Assembly (NCBI RefSeq): GCF_000422545.1
Contig: NZ_AULZ01000013.1
Span: 62,001-126,000 of the forward strand
Source of the DNA: Desulfocurvibacter africanus subsp. africanus DSM 2603
GTDB lineage: Bacteria; Desulfobacterota; Desulfovibrionia; Desulfovibrionales; Desulfovibrionaceae
Direction: 5' to 3'
DNA: 64,000 nt
This document shows, one piece after another, positions 16,478 through 24,774 of this stretch. Below the pieces are notes generated by a model. It ran no database searches. It saw only the letters and a program-made list of their open reading frames with translations, and was not told where the DNA came from. Position numbers and translations under genes: made by a program. Numbering within the stretch: the stretch's first letter is position 1; the number at the start of each line of letters is the position of its first letter.

Positions 16478-17677
16478 ATGAGCAGCACTTTCGAGACCCT
16501 CAAGGCCCGCGACAACGCAGCCGTCTGCTCCACCTACGGCCGCTATCCCTTGGCCGTGGCCAGAGCCAAGGGCAGCCGTCTGTGGGACCTGGACGGTCGC
16601 GAGTACGTGGACCTGCTCTCGGGCATCGCCGTGACCAGCTTAGGCCACGGCCACCCCGAGGTGGTGGAGGTCATAAAGGCCCAGGCCGACAAGCTCATTC
16701 ACGTGAGCAACCTTTTCTACCAGCAGGAGCAGGTGGCCCTGGCCGAGCGGCTGCTGTCCACCTGCACGGCCGGTCGCGTGTTCTTTTGCAACTCTGGGGC
16801 CGAAGCCAACGAAGCCGCCTGCAAGCTGGCCCGGCGGGCCATGCGCACGGTGCGCGGACGCGACGCGTACGAAATTGTCACACTCTCGGGCTCCTTTCAC
16901 GGCCGAACCCTGGCCATGGTCGCGGCCACGGGCCAGGCCAAGTTCAAGCAGGGCTTCGAGCCCATGCCCGGAGGATTCGTCACCGCGCCCTGGGGCGACA
17001 TTGAAGCCCTGGCGGCCACCATCAACGAGCGCACGGCCGGCGTGCTCGTGGAGATCGTCCAAGGCGAGGGCGGCATCCGACCCATGGCCGCCGAATACGC
17101 CCAGGCCGTCCAGCGGCTTTGCCGCGAGCGCGGCGTGCTGTTCATGGTCGATGAGGTGCAGGCGGGCCTGTGCCGCACGGGCCGCTTCTGGGCCCATCAG
17201 CACTTCGACCTGACGCCCGACATCTTCACCACGGCCAAGGCCTTGGCCAACGGCCTGCCCATGGGCGCCATGATGGCCTCGTCCGAGATCGCCTGCGGTT
17301 TCGTCCCAGGCACCCACGCCACTACCTTCGGCGGCGGCGCGTTGGTGGCGGCCGCGGCCGACAAGGTCGTGGAGATCATGCAGCGCGATCGGCTGGACGA
17401 GCGCGCCGCCGAGCTGGGCAGCTACGCCCAGGGCCTGTTCCGCGACATGGCCAAGGCCTGCCCCGGCAAGGTCCGTGAGGTGCGCGGCATGGGGCTGATG
17501 ATCGGCATCGAGCTGGACTTCCCCGGTGCGGGGATCTGGAAGAGCCTGCTGGATCAGGGTTTCGTGTGCAACCTGACCCAGGACAAGGTGCTCCGGCTTC
17601 TGCCGGCCCTGACCATCGACCGTGCCGACCTGGATGCTTTTGCGCAGACCCTGACTGAACTATTGCGTAGCGTTTAA
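16478..17677 (+). CDS. argD: Acetylornithine aminotransferase (class III PLP aminotransferase)
   Basis: The 399-residue PLP enzyme interconverts N-acetylornithine and N-acetylglutamate semialdehyde in arginine synthesis and may also serve lysine synthesis. Features are LWDLDGREYVDLLSGIAVTSLGHGHP, FCNSGAEANEAACKLAR (PLP phosphate loop), FHGRTL, VDEVQAGLCRTG, and TTAKALANGLPMGAM with the PLP lysine. The ATG at 16478 has GGAGG eight bases upstream; an ATG at 16463 overlapping the dut stop is the alternative. A stem-loop terminator follows. Confidence 0.9.
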   Translation: MSSTFETLKARDNAAVCSTYGRYPLAVARAKGSRLWDLDGREYVDLLSGIAVTSLGHGHPEVVEVIKAQADKLIHVSNLFYQQEQVALAERLLSTCTAGRVFFCNSGAEANEAACKLARRAMRTVRGRDAYEIVTLSGSFHGRTLAMVAATGQAKFKQGFEPMPGGFVTAPWGDIEALAATINERTAGVLVEIVQGEGGIRPMAAEYAQAVQRLCRERGVLFMVDEVQAGLCRTGRFWAHQHFDLTPDIFTTAKALANGLPMGAMMASSEIACGFVPGTHATTFGGGALVAAAADKVVEIMQRDRLDERAAELGSYAQGLFRDMAKACPGKVREVRGMGLMIGIELDFPGAGIWKSLLDQGFVCNLTQDKVLRLLPALTIDRADLDAFAQTLTELLRSV

Positions 17678-17697
17678 GCTCGCCAAGCGAATAACCG

Positions 17698-17795
17698 GGA
17701 GAGGGCTTTGCCCTCTCCCGAACCCTCACCCACCAGGGCCGACGCGGCCCTGGACCCGCGAATTTTCGGGCCAGCCAGAGGAACCGGCTGGCCCG
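17698..17795 (-). repeat. Multi-hairpin repeat, partial reversed copy C
   Basis: This is a half copy, in reverse orientation, of the structured repeat found whole at 19535 and 42788. The order is the same: a GAGGGC/GCCCTC hairpin, the spacer ending CACCCACCA, a CAGGGCC/GGCCCTG hairpin, GGACCC, then a long GC hairpin whose loop GAGGAACC is conserved while its stem is different. Here the last hairpin is followed by T residues and doubles as the argD terminator. Confidence 0.7.
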
Positions 17796-17804
17796 ATCGT
17801 TTTT
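17767..17804 (+). terminator. Intrinsic terminator after argD
   Basis: CGGGCCAGCC pairs with the complementary arm ending at 17795 around AGAGGAACC-type loop bases, and a T-rich run (17800-17804) follows. It is part of a repeat copy that has taken on termination. Confidence 0.8.
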
Positions 17805-17918
17805 ATTCACCCATGATGGTTGATTTGTCGGTGTGCAGCGACAAAGACACGGTCAAGCTCCGGCAGTTGGGAACCACAAGTCTACAACCGCCGGGCCATA
17901 TCCGCCTTTTGAAGCCGC

Positions 17919-18635
17919 CTAGGACTTGCCGCGTTTGACCAACAGCAGCGAAAGGTAGGGCGGCTGTTCGGGGCACTGGTCCAGGCCTCGGTGCACGGAC
18001 TGGCCCGGCAGGCCGCATTGGCTGACCAGCAGGGCCGAATCCTGCGCACCCGTGCGTCGCAGGGCCTGCGTGATGGCCGGGAAGTTGCGGTAAGCTTTGA
18101 GAATCACTGCGTTCTCGGCCACTTCCAGGCCGCGCTGCAAATCCTCGGCGTCGCGAATGCCGGACAGGACGATGAAGCTTTCGCCCGACTCGGCCAGGGT
18201 TTGCCCGGCCAGGGCTGCGGCGGCCTGGTAGGAGGTCACGCCGGGCACGATCTCCACACGCGCGGCCGGGTCCATTTCGCGCAGGGTGCGCAGCAGGTAG
18301 CCGCAGGTGGAGTAGGTCATGGGATCGCCCAGAGTCAGGAAGACTGCATCCTTGCCGGCATTCAGGGCTTCCAGCACCGTGCGGGCGTTGGTTTCCCAGG
18401 CTCGCGACAGCACTTCGGCATCGCGAGTCATAGGAAAGTCTAGGCGCACCACGGGCACGCTCGGCTTGAGATGCGCGGCGGCGATGGACAGGGCCAGGGA
18501 ATGGTCGTTCTTGGGCGAGGCCGCGGCGAAAACCACGTCGGCCGCATTAAGGGCGCGGATGGCCTTGAGAGTTATCAGGTCCGGATCGCCGGGACCAACG
18601 CCCACTGCATGGAGAAGGCCTTTGCTTGTGCTCAC
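17919..18635 (-). CDS. cobI: Precorrin-2 (or cobalt-factor II) C20-methyltransferase
   Basis: The 238-residue S-adenosylmethionine-dependent methyltransferase adds the C20 methyl group to the corrin ring during cobalamin synthesis. Family features are VGVGPGDPDLITLKAIRAL at the N-terminus, VFLTLGDPMTYSTCGYL and VPGVTSYQAAAA. The anaerobic (cobalt-first, CbiL-type) substrate is more likely because a CbiK cobaltochelatase is in the same operon. Its start overlaps the end of the upstream binding-protein gene by four bases, showing tight coupling. The whole operon sits behind a cobalamin riboswitch. Confidence 0.9.
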   Translation of the reverse strand: MSTSKGLLHAVGVGPGDPDLITLKAIRALNAADVVFAAASPKNDHSLALSIAAAHLKPSVPVVRLDFPMTRDAEVLSRAWETNARTVLEALNAGKDAVFLTLGDPMTYSTCGYLLRTLREMDPAARVEIVPGVTSYQAAAALAGQTLAESGESFIVLSGIRDAEDLQRGLEVAENAVILKAYRNFPAITQALRRTGAQDSALLVSQCGLPGQSVHRGLDQCPEQPPYLSLLLVKRGKS

Positions 18636-19516
18636 TTGCTGTCTTTGTTGCTAGATGGTTTGGGGAAACGGTCCGGGTGCAGGAAGGTGGCAAGTTCTTC
18701 CACGGCCTGCACACTGCGTGGACCGGGCCGGGAGTATAGGGCCTCGTCCACCATGAGCACGCGGCCGGAACGCACGGCGGCCAGAGTACGGAAATGGCTG
18801 CGGCCGGACGGGTGTGGCGGCGCGGGATTCATGGGGCCTTGTTGCACCAGATAGACTTCGGGATTCAGACCGACCAGGACTTCCTCGCTCAGGCGCACGA
18901 GCTTTTTGCCCTGCGCTACGACGTTCTCGCCGCCTGCGCGGCGGATGATTTCCGAGACCATGGAATCCTTGCCCGCGGCCAGCAGGTTGGGATAGCGCAC
19001 CTCGAAAAAAACCGATGGGCGCTGCACGCCTTCCACGGCTTTATCCACTGCCGCCAGTCTGGCCTGGATGCGGGCGGTTTCCTGCCTTGCCGCATCCTCC
19101 GCGCCCAGCAGTATGCCAATGCGCTCCATGGCCGTGAAGAGCGAGGCGAAATCGTCGATGACAAAGACCGCCACGGGGATGTCGTGGTTGCGCACTGCCT
19201 CCACGGATTGCAGCGCCGCATCGCGGCCAGCAAGCTGCAACACCAGGTCGGGCTTGAGTCCCAGCATCAACTCCATGTTGGGGCGCATGTGCGTGCCAAT
19301 GGAAGGCCTGGCCAGGGCTTCGGTCGGCCAGTTATCCACATTGGTGCGGGCCACGAGGCGTTCGCCCAAGCCCATGGCCGAAACAATCTCGCCCAGGCCG
19401 CTATATAGCGGGATCACTCGCCGCGCCGGCGCTGCCAGCTCCACCCGCTGCCCCAGGTCGTCCACGATGACCGGCCCAGCCCAAGCCGCCGGTGCCGTCA
19501 GCAGTACAATGGCCAA
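18632..19516 (-). CDS. Periplasmic metal/cobalamin/heme-binding protein of an ABC importer
   Basis: This is a class III (BtuF/FecB-type) periplasmic binding protein. The body begins GPVIVDDLGQRVELAAPARRVIPLYSGLGEIVSAMG and contains the family's lobe helices; at the C-terminus the ADP-binding-like VQAVEELATFL helix follows. The signal peptide core (LFALILAIVLLTAPAAWA) is clear, but the start is not: no ATG or GTG precedes it closely. The TTG at 19516 is used here; an ATT at 19534 just after GGAGG, or a start inside the repeat, would give the arginine-rich n-region RRRH. A repeat copy sits exactly at this boundary. Ligand could be iron, heme or a corrinoid. Confidence 0.8.
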   Translation of the reverse strand: MAIVLLTAPAAWAGPVIVDDLGQRVELAAPARRVIPLYSGLGEIVSAMGLGERLVARTNVDNWPTEALARPSIGTHMRPNMELMLGLKPDLVLQLAGRDAALQSVEAVRNHDIPVAVFVIDDFASLFTAMERIGILLGAEDAARQETARIQARLAAVDKAVEGVQRPSVFFEVRYPNLLAAGKDSMVSEIIRRAGGENVVAQGKKLVRLSEEVLVGLNPEVYLVQQGPMNPAPPHPSGRSHFRTLAAVRSGRVLMVDEALYSRPGPRSVQAVEELATFLHPDRFPKPSSNKDSK

Positions 19517-19534
19517 GATTAAAGCGAAGAGAAT

Positions 19535-19778
19535 ATGCCTCCGGCGGCTGGGGGAGTAACGACTCCCCCAGACCCCCCGATGTGTGGGAGCTGCTTTTCC
19601 GCCGAAACGGCGAAAAAGCCGCTCCCACGGGGTGGGGATCAAAACCGTGTGTGCAATCCAGCCCCGAGCCGGTCTGATGCCAGCGGTTCCTCCGCTGGCA
19701 TCAGACCGGCGAGAAACGTGGGGTCCAGGGGGATCATCCCCCTGGCGGGTGGGGTGCGGGGAGGGCAGCGCCCTCCCT
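19535..19778. repeat. Multi-hairpin repeat, full copy A
   Basis: It contains, in order on the plus strand: a CTGGGGGAGT/ACTCCCCCAG hairpin, a long hairpin around GTGGGAGC/GCTCCCAC, a very long hairpin around GCCGGTCTGATGCCAGCGG with loop TTCCTCC, a CCAGGGGGATCATCCCCCTGG hairpin, and GAGGGCAGCGCCCTC. It lies inside the cobalamin-related operon between the ATPase and binding-protein genes, where it replaces the region in which the latter's start would be expected. Confidence 0.8.
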
Positions 19779-19793
19779 GCATTCTCTTCCCTC

Positions 19794-20576
19794 TTACTCA
19801 CCGGGCACCAGGTGCGCCTGGGGCGCGCCGGTGACGGGGTGTGGGGCGACAACGATATTGGTGTCATACAGTTCCCGCAGCAGTTCCGGGCGAAAGACCT
19901 CGTGCGTTGGTCCCTCGGCCAGCACGCCGCCGTTTTTCAGCAGGATCAGCCGGTCGCAGTAGAGCGCGGCCAAATTCAGGTCGTGGATGGCCGCCAATAC
20001 GGTCAGTCCTTGGCGCGCCCTGGCCTTGAGCAGGTCCATGGCCTCCACGGCACGCGCCATGTCCAGGCCGGCCGTGGCCTCGTCCAGAAGCATGAGCGCG
20101 GAGCCCTGGGCCAGGGCGCGGGCCAGCAGCACGCGGCGGAATTCACCGCCCGAGAGCTGATCGGCTGGGCGTTGCTCGAAATTTAAAGTCGCGGTCTGAG
20201 CCATGGCCGCCAGGGCTGCCTCGCGGTCTTCGGGTCCGTACGTGCCCAGAAAGGACAGGTACGGATAGCGGCCCATGAGCACCACGGACAAACAGGCCAG
20301 GGCCTGCGGCGGCTCGGCGGACTGGGGCACGCTGCACACGAGGCGTGCGCGTTGCCTGGATTTCAGGCCGGCCGCGTTGTGGCCGTCGATCTCCAGGCAG
20401 CCGTTGTGCAGGGGCAGCACTCCGGCCATGGTCAGCAGCAGCGTGGATTTGCCGCTGCCGTTGGGGCCGAGCAGGCCCGTGACCAATCCCCGATGCACGT
20501 GCAGGTCGATGTTGTGCAGCACTGTCCGGCCGCCGGGGCCGGGATAGCCGCATGTGGCGTTCTCCAGGCGGATCAT
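19794..20576 (-). CDS. ABC transporter ATP-binding protein (FecE/BtuD type)
   Basis: The 260-residue ATPase powers the importer with the adjacent permease and binding protein. Walker A is GLLGPNGSGKSTL (near residue 39), the signature is LSGGEFRRVLLARALAQG, and Walker B is SALMLLDEATAGLD. The ATG at 20576 overlaps the permease stop as ATGA, implying translational coupling; a GTG three codons earlier is possible. A multi-hairpin repeat follows immediately before the binding-protein gene and may cause polarity in the transcript. Confidence 0.93.
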   Translation of the reverse strand: MIRLENATCGYPGPGGRTVLHNIDLHVHRGLVTGLLGPNGSGKSTLLLTMAGVLPLHNGCLEIDGHNAAGLKSRQRARLVCSVPQSAEPPQALACLSVVLMGRYPYLSFLGTYGPEDREAALAAMAQTATLNFEQRPADQLSGGEFRRVLLARALAQGSALMLLDEATAGLDMARAVEAMDLLKARARQGLTVLAAIHDLNLAALYCDRLILLKNGGVLAEGPTHEVFRPELLRELYDTNIVVAPHPVTGAPQAHLVPGE

Positions 20577-21700
20577 TGCCGCCACTCTTTTGCCCGGCGG
20601 CGCAGGAGCAGGGCGAAGAACGGCCCGCCCAGGAGCGCCGTGACCACGCCCACGGGCAGTTCGGCCCCGCCGTGCAGCACGCTGCGCGCCAGGGTGTCGG
20701 CCCAGATCAGGGCCAATGCCCCGGCCAGGGCCGAGAAGGCCAGCAGCGGCCGGTGCTCGCCGCCCACGAGCAGGCGCACTACATGCGGCACTACCAGCCC
20801 GGCGAAGCCGATAACCCCGGCCACGGAAACCGAGGCTGCGGTGATGAGGCTGGCGGCGGTGAGCAGCAGCGTGCGCGTGCGGGCCGCGTCAACGCCGAGT
20901 TGACGAGCCTGGACCTCGCCCAGGGACAGAATGTCCAGTTCGCGGGAGCGCAGGGCGATGAGCGCCGCGCCCAGCAAGAAATAGGGCAGAAACAGGATTA
21001 AATGGATCCAGCCGCGCCCTTGGAAGCTGCCCATGATCCAGAACACGATGCTCGTGACCGATTCCTCGTCCAGGGCCTTGAGCAGGGCGATGAGCGCCGA
21101 GAGGAAGGTGGAGACCACGATGCCGGCCAGCACCAGGGTTTCGCGGCGCAGCGTCCCGCCCGAACGGCCCAGGAGGATGACGATGGCCAGCGCAGCCAGG
21201 CCGCCGGCCAGTCCGGCCAGGGGCAGCAGGCCCATGTCCGAGAAGAAGGGCATGCCCATGAGCGGCAGCCCGGCCGACAGGCCGAGGAAGATGGCCGTGG
21301 ATGCACCGAAAGCCGCGCCCGTGCTCACGCCCACGGTGAACGGGTCGGCCAGGGGATTTTGCAGGATGCCCTGGAACACCGCGCCGGACACGGCCAGGCC
21401 TGCGCCCACGGCAGCGGCCAGCAGCGTGCGGCTGAGGCGCAGGTCCACGACCACCACGCGCGTGGTCTCATCCGTCAGGGGCACGGAACGGAACAGGTCC
21501 AACAGAGCCTGCGCCGCCTGGGAAAAGCCGATGTCCAGCGGCCCCACGGCGCAGGCCGCGGGAATGGACAGGACCAACGCCAGGGCCAGGCCCATGAAGG
21601 CTCCCCAGCGAAGCGAGAGCCTGGCCCTGGGCGTTGTAAGCGTTTGGCCGCGCAATGTTGGTTTTGCGGCTGAAGCGTCCATGTTCAGTCTGTTATCCAT
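20573..21700 (-). CDS. ABC transporter permease (FecCD/BtuC family)
   Basis: The 375-residue integral membrane protein has about ten hydrophobic segments, as expected for FecCD/BtuC permeases of iron-siderophore, heme or cobalamin importers. Characteristic stretches are RLSRTLLAAAVGAGLAVSGA, FQGILQNPLADPFTVGVSTGA and VIGFAGLVVPHVVRLLVGGEHR, the last containing the coupling helix that contacts the ATPase. An N-terminal extension of about 30 residues is polar. Its ATG overlaps the cbiK stop by eight bases, so the two are translated together. Confidence 0.93.
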   Translation of the reverse strand: MDNRLNMDASAAKPTLRGQTLTTPRARLSLRWGAFMGLALALVLSIPAACAVGPLDIGFSQAAQALLDLFRSVPLTDETTRVVVVDLRLSRTLLAAAVGAGLAVSGAVFQGILQNPLADPFTVGVSTGAAFGASTAIFLGLSAGLPLMGMPFFSDMGLLPLAGLAGGLAALAIVILLGRSGGTLRRETLVLAGIVVSTFLSALIALLKALDEESVTSIVFWIMGSFQGRGWIHLILFLPYFLLGAALIALRSRELDILSLGEVQARQLGVDAARTRTLLLTAASLITAASVSVAGVIGFAGLVVPHVVRLLVGGEHRPLLAFSALAGALALIWADTLARSVLHGGAELPVGVVTALLGGPFFALLLRRRAKEWRQ

Positions 21701-22610
21701 TATCCTTGGGTTCGTCGCGCAGAGCTTTCAGGCTGAGGCCAAGCTGGTCGACCCAGATGTCCACCACGGCGGGGTCCTCGGCCAGACCGCGCATGACGGG
21801 CTGGCAAGCGATGCCCTTGGCCTTGAGTTGCGATTTCCAGGAATCCGGCTCGTTGCCGGCGATGTCGTTGCGGGCATGGTCGCCGGCCACGGTCAGGAAT
21901 GGCACGAGGTAGGCCTTGGCGATCTTGCGCTTGGCGAGGTCGGCCAGGACATCCTGCATGGACGGAGAGCTTTCTATGGTGCCCACGAAGGCGCGCTCCG
22001 ACTCCTGCTGCAGGTAGTACTGCATGGCCGGGTAGAAGGCCGAGGCCAGATGGTGGGTGCCGTGGCCCACGAGCACCAGGGCCTCGCGGTTGCCAAGGCC
22101 GGGCACGGAAGCCAGCACGGCCTTGGCCAGGGCTTGCATGGCCTCGGGACCGGACAGCAGCGGCGGACCGAGCACGATGCGCTCGAAGCTCTTGGGCATG
22201 GAGCCGAAGGCCGCGACGATGGCGGTCAGGTCGTTGAACTCCTGCCCGGGGATGACGTGCAGCGACTGCACGGCCACGTGGGTGAAACCGTCGTCGAGCA
22301 TGCGGCCCAGAGCTCCGGCGGGCGAGGCGTTGCGCAGGCCTTCCTCCGTGGCGACCTTGTGGCGGATCTGGCGGGACGTGTAGGCCCAGCGCAATTCAAC
22401 GCCTGGGTAGGCGGCCTTGACCTTGGATTCGATGGTTGCATAGGCCTTGCGCGCCTCGGGCACGCTGGTGCCGAAGGTCACGAGCAGGATGCCGATTTTG
22501 GGTTCGACATTGGTCTTGCCATGGGCCTGGGCTGGATCGGCCTGGAGGCCGAGGAGCAGGGCCAGGAGGCAGATGGATAGGAATGCTGAGAGACGTTGAT
22601 GGATGCGCAT
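21693..22610 (-). CDS. cbiK: Periplasmic-type sirohydrochlorin cobaltochelatase CbiK
   Basis: This 305-residue class II chelatase inserts Co(II) into sirohydrochlorin. Metal-site histidines lie in QSLHVIPGQEF and VGHGTHHLASAFYP, and the N-terminal core is IGILLVTFGTSVPEARKAY. A signal peptide (MRIHQRLSAFLSICLLALLLGLQADPAQA-H) shows export; D. vulgaris has a known periplasmic CbiK (CbiKP) of this kind, next to cobI and an iron/heme-type ABC transporter, the same order as here. Why a chelatase is periplasmic is not settled; heme or metal transport has been proposed. The ATG at 22610 has AGGAGG upstream. A cobalamin riboswitch lies in the leader. Confidence 0.93.
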   Translation of the reverse strand: MRIHQRLSAFLSICLLALLLGLQADPAQAHGKTNVEPKIGILLVTFGTSVPEARKAYATIESKVKAAYPGVELRWAYTSRQIRHKVATEEGLRNASPAGALGRMLDDGFTHVAVQSLHVIPGQEFNDLTAIVAAFGSMPKSFERIVLGPPLLSGPEAMQALAKAVLASVPGLGNREALVLVGHGTHHLASAFYPAMQYYLQQESERAFVGTIESSPSMQDVLADLAKRKIAKAYLVPFLTVAGDHARNDIAGNEPDSWKSQLKAKGIACQPVMRGLAEDPAVVDIWVDQLGLSLKALRDEPKDNG

Positions 22611-22743
22611 GGGTCCTCCTTCGATGAGGAGGGGGCGTGAGATGGAAAAGACCCTGTGCCGCCAAATGCGGAAGGGCCTTCGCATGTGCGGACCTCGGCA
22701 AAGCCCCCGTTGCCGTTGATCCCTTTACCTTGGGCCGTTTCGC

Positions 22744-22895
22744 GGTTGGTCTTCTGGCTCGCCCCACCTTGGGCCGCCTTCCCGCCCGCAGGCAGTGGCA
22801 TGGTTGACCCAAGGCATGATCGTGGAGGTCAGGTGATCAGGGCTTACAGCGGCGGGACCGCTCCGGACTCGCACCGGATTCCCAATTAAGCGCAT
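22744..22895 (-). promoter_or_regulatory. Cobalamin (AdoCbl) riboswitch
   Basis: On the minus strand the leader carries the conserved cobalamin aptamer parts in order: GGGAATCCGGTGCGAGTCCGG, CCCGCCGCTGTAA, the B12-box-like GCCACTGCC, GGGAAGGCGG and GCGAGCCAGAAGACC. It lies about 135 bases upstream of cbiK and should repress the cbiK-permease-ATPase-binding protein-cobI operon when adenosylcobalamin is plentiful. The stretch from here to the trmH start (384 bases between genes) holds nothing else I can identify. Confidence 0.93.
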
Positions 22896-22994
22896 GGCGC
22901 GCCGCGAATAAGTTCCGGCTATACTGCCTCAGTCTTAACCGGTCAAGGCGCGGCATCGCTTGCCTTTTGCCGTGCGCGTCTCTAAAAGGCCTCC

Positions 22995-23585
22995 ATGCGC
23001 TACTGCATAACCGACGAAAGATTGGCCCGCATCCGCCAGGTGCTGGCCAGGCGGCAGAAGGGATTGACGCTGGTCATCGACAATGTGCACGACCCGCACA
23101 ACGTCTCGGCCATATTGCGCAGCTGCGACGCCTTCGGCGTGCCGAGCGTGCACCTGTATTACACCACGAGCGCCTTCCCAGTCCTGGGCCAGAAGTCTTC
23201 GGCCTCGGCGCGTAAGTGGGTCATGCGCACGCGCCACTCCGATGCGACCTCGATGTACAGGGGGCTCAAGGACCAGAACTTCCAGGTCCTGGCCACGGGC
23301 TTCAGCGAGCGGGCCAAGCCGCTTACGGCCTGGGACTTGAGCGCGCCGACGGCGGTCATCCTGGGCAACGAGCACAACGGAGCGAGCCCCGAGCTCGCGC
23401 AGGTGGCCGACGGCGAAATCTATATTCCCATGATGGGCATGGTGCAGAGTCTGAACGTCTCTGTGGCCGCGGCGATCATCCTGTACGAGGCCTGGCGTCA
23501 GCGCTGGGCCAAGGGCATGTACGACAAGGCCAGCCTGAGCCCCGAGGAGCTTGCGCTCCTGGAAAAGGATTGGGTCAGCCGCTAG
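22995..23585 (+). CDS. trmH: TrmH-family RNA 2'-O-methyltransferase (tRNA Gm18 type)
   Basis: The 196-residue SPOUT-class methyltransferase is most like TrmH, which methylates the 2'-hydroxyl of G18 in tRNA. The three motifs of the trefoil-knot fold are seen: motif 1 NVHDPHNVSAILRSCDAFGV, motif 2 AVILGNEHNGASPEL, motif 3 IPMMGMVQSLNVSVAAAIIL. The C-terminal helix (WAKGMYDKASLSPEELALLEKDW) is like TrmH. The ribosome site (AAAAGGCC) is weak. It is transcribed divergently from the cobalamin operon. Confidence 0.88.
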   Translation: MRYCITDERLARIRQVLARRQKGLTLVIDNVHDPHNVSAILRSCDAFGVPSVHLYYTTSAFPVLGQKSSASARKWVMRTRHSDATSMYRGLKDQNFQVLATGFSERAKPLTAWDLSAPTAVILGNEHNGASPELAQVADGEIYIPMMGMVQSLNVSVAAAIILYEAWRQRWAKGMYDKASLSPEELALLEKDWVSR

Positions 23586-23758
23586 GCTTGTTTACCCGAG
23601 CCCATGCCCACGGGGCAGTTGGCCAAGGTTTCGAGGCCTGGCATTCCCGCCGGAACTCATGGACCGGAAATCATCGTGCACGGACAGTCCGGCTGGCGAA
23701 AGTCCGGGCGAACGCAAAGCCTGCCTCGGGCATGTCTCCGGCGATCCAGGAACAACGC

Positions 23759-24379
23759 ATGACCAGCTTTCACGCAGCGATTGAAGCCATCAAGCGGGGC
23801 GGAGTGGTGATCTATCCCACCGAGACCTTGTACGGGCTGGGGGGCAGCGCCTTCCTGCCCGAGGCTGCCGCGCGCGTGTGCCGGCTCAAGGGCCGGCCCG
23901 AGGGCAAACCACTGCCGCTGGTGGTGGGCTCGCGGGAGCAGGTCGGCCTGGTCACTGAACTGGAGGACTCCGACTTCGCGCGTCTGGCGGACCTCTTCTG
24001 GCCCGGCCCCTTGTCCATCATCGTGCCGGCGCGCCGGGACCTGGCTCCGCAGGTGAAGGATGCAGAAGGGCTGACCTCCCTGCGCTGGACCGCCCATGCC
24101 ACGGCCGCGGCTCTTTGTTTGGAGTCGGGCGCGCCGCTCATCGCCACCAGCGCCAACCTGAGTGGCCGGCCGGCGGCTGCCAGGCCGGAGGATCTTGATC
24201 CGGCCTTGCTGGCGGAGGTGGATGCCGCCGTGCTTGAGCACCCCTGGCCTTCGGGCGGGGCGGCTTCCACGGTGGTGCGCCTGCTGGGATGCTGCCGGTT
24301 GGAGGTCTTGCGTATCGGGGCAGTGCCCGAGCAGGCCCTGGAGCAGGCAGGCTTCCGGCTGCGCGGGCCAGGCGAGTAA
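23759..24379 (+). CDS. Sua5/YciO/YrdC family L-threonylcarbamoyladenylate synthase
   Basis: The 206-residue protein has the YrdC fold that forms threonylcarbamoyl-AMP from threonine, bicarbonate and ATP for the t6A modification of tRNA. Motifs are GGVVIYPTETLYGLGG at the N-terminus, CRLKGRPEGKPLPLVVGS and LIATSANLSGRPAA, which form the positively charged pocket. It lacks the C-terminal Sua5 domain, so it is the short TsaC type. Start ATG 23759 follows AGGAA by seven bases; longer in-frame readings have no site. It may be co-transcribed with trmH, another tRNA modification gene. Confidence 0.9.
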   Translation: MTSFHAAIEAIKRGGVVIYPTETLYGLGGSAFLPEAAARVCRLKGRPEGKPLPLVVGSREQVGLVTELEDSDFARLADLFWPGPLSIIVPARRDLAPQVKDAEGLTSLRWTAHATAAALCLESGAPLIATSANLSGRPAAARPEDLDPALLAEVDAAVLEHPWPSGGAASTVVRLLGCCRLEVLRIGAVPEQALEQAGFRLRGPGE

Positions 24380-24484
24380 AAAGAATTGTACCGGCTCGAA
24401 GCCCTGGTTCGGACTTTGCGCTTTTGGGGTTTAAATATTTGAACCAATCTGGCCGGAATATCTGGCCGTTCCGGGCATAGTATC

Positions 24485-24590
24485 GATCAAAAGGGTCACT
24501 GATTCAGCCTACTACGCAGAAACCAACCTGCGGTACGAAGTTTGGCCCGCGAGTTGCTAGAAGGGAATCAGTCATCCTTCCTTTTTTTGC
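24485..24590 (+). ncRNA. Candidate structured small RNA with U-run
   Basis: Bases 24491-24505 pair with 24565-24579 (one mismatch, one wobble), enclosing a 59-base loop. Inside it CGCAG (24515-24519) pairs with CTGCG (24528-24532). A run of seven T begins two bases after the closing stem. This is the shape of a compact RNA ending in its own terminator, or a very long terminator. I do not recognise a known RNA family and no clear promoter was found. Confidence 0.35.
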
Positions 24591-24595
24591 GGAAG

Positions 24596-24640
24596 CCGGC
24601 TCCATGGGGATGGTCCCCATGGAGCCGGTTTCATTTTTAG
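24596..24640 (+). terminator. Strong hairpin, probable terminator
   Basis: CCGGCTCCATGGGGA pairs perfectly with the arm ending at 24628 around TGG, then TTTCATTTTT follows. It is about 215 bases downstream of the YrdC-family gene in a 519-base gap that also holds the candidate small RNA and repeat R5. Confidence 0.65.
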
Positions 24641-24774
24641 GGACCTGCAATCGGTCAATGCCCCTATCTCTGGCTGGATCTCCGGTAAGACTGGCGGCGT
24701 TTCCGCCAGCCGCCTCTCCAAAGGACAGGCCCTCTGGTCCAAGGGTCGGCAGCATTCTCATTCCCACAAGCCTC

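Noticed and set aside
24504-24767. An 87-codon minus-strand frame in the gap before the glycosyltransferase gene.
   Set aside because: It runs through two perfect hairpins and the T-rich tails of terminators, and the translation has no signature; chance reading is more likely.
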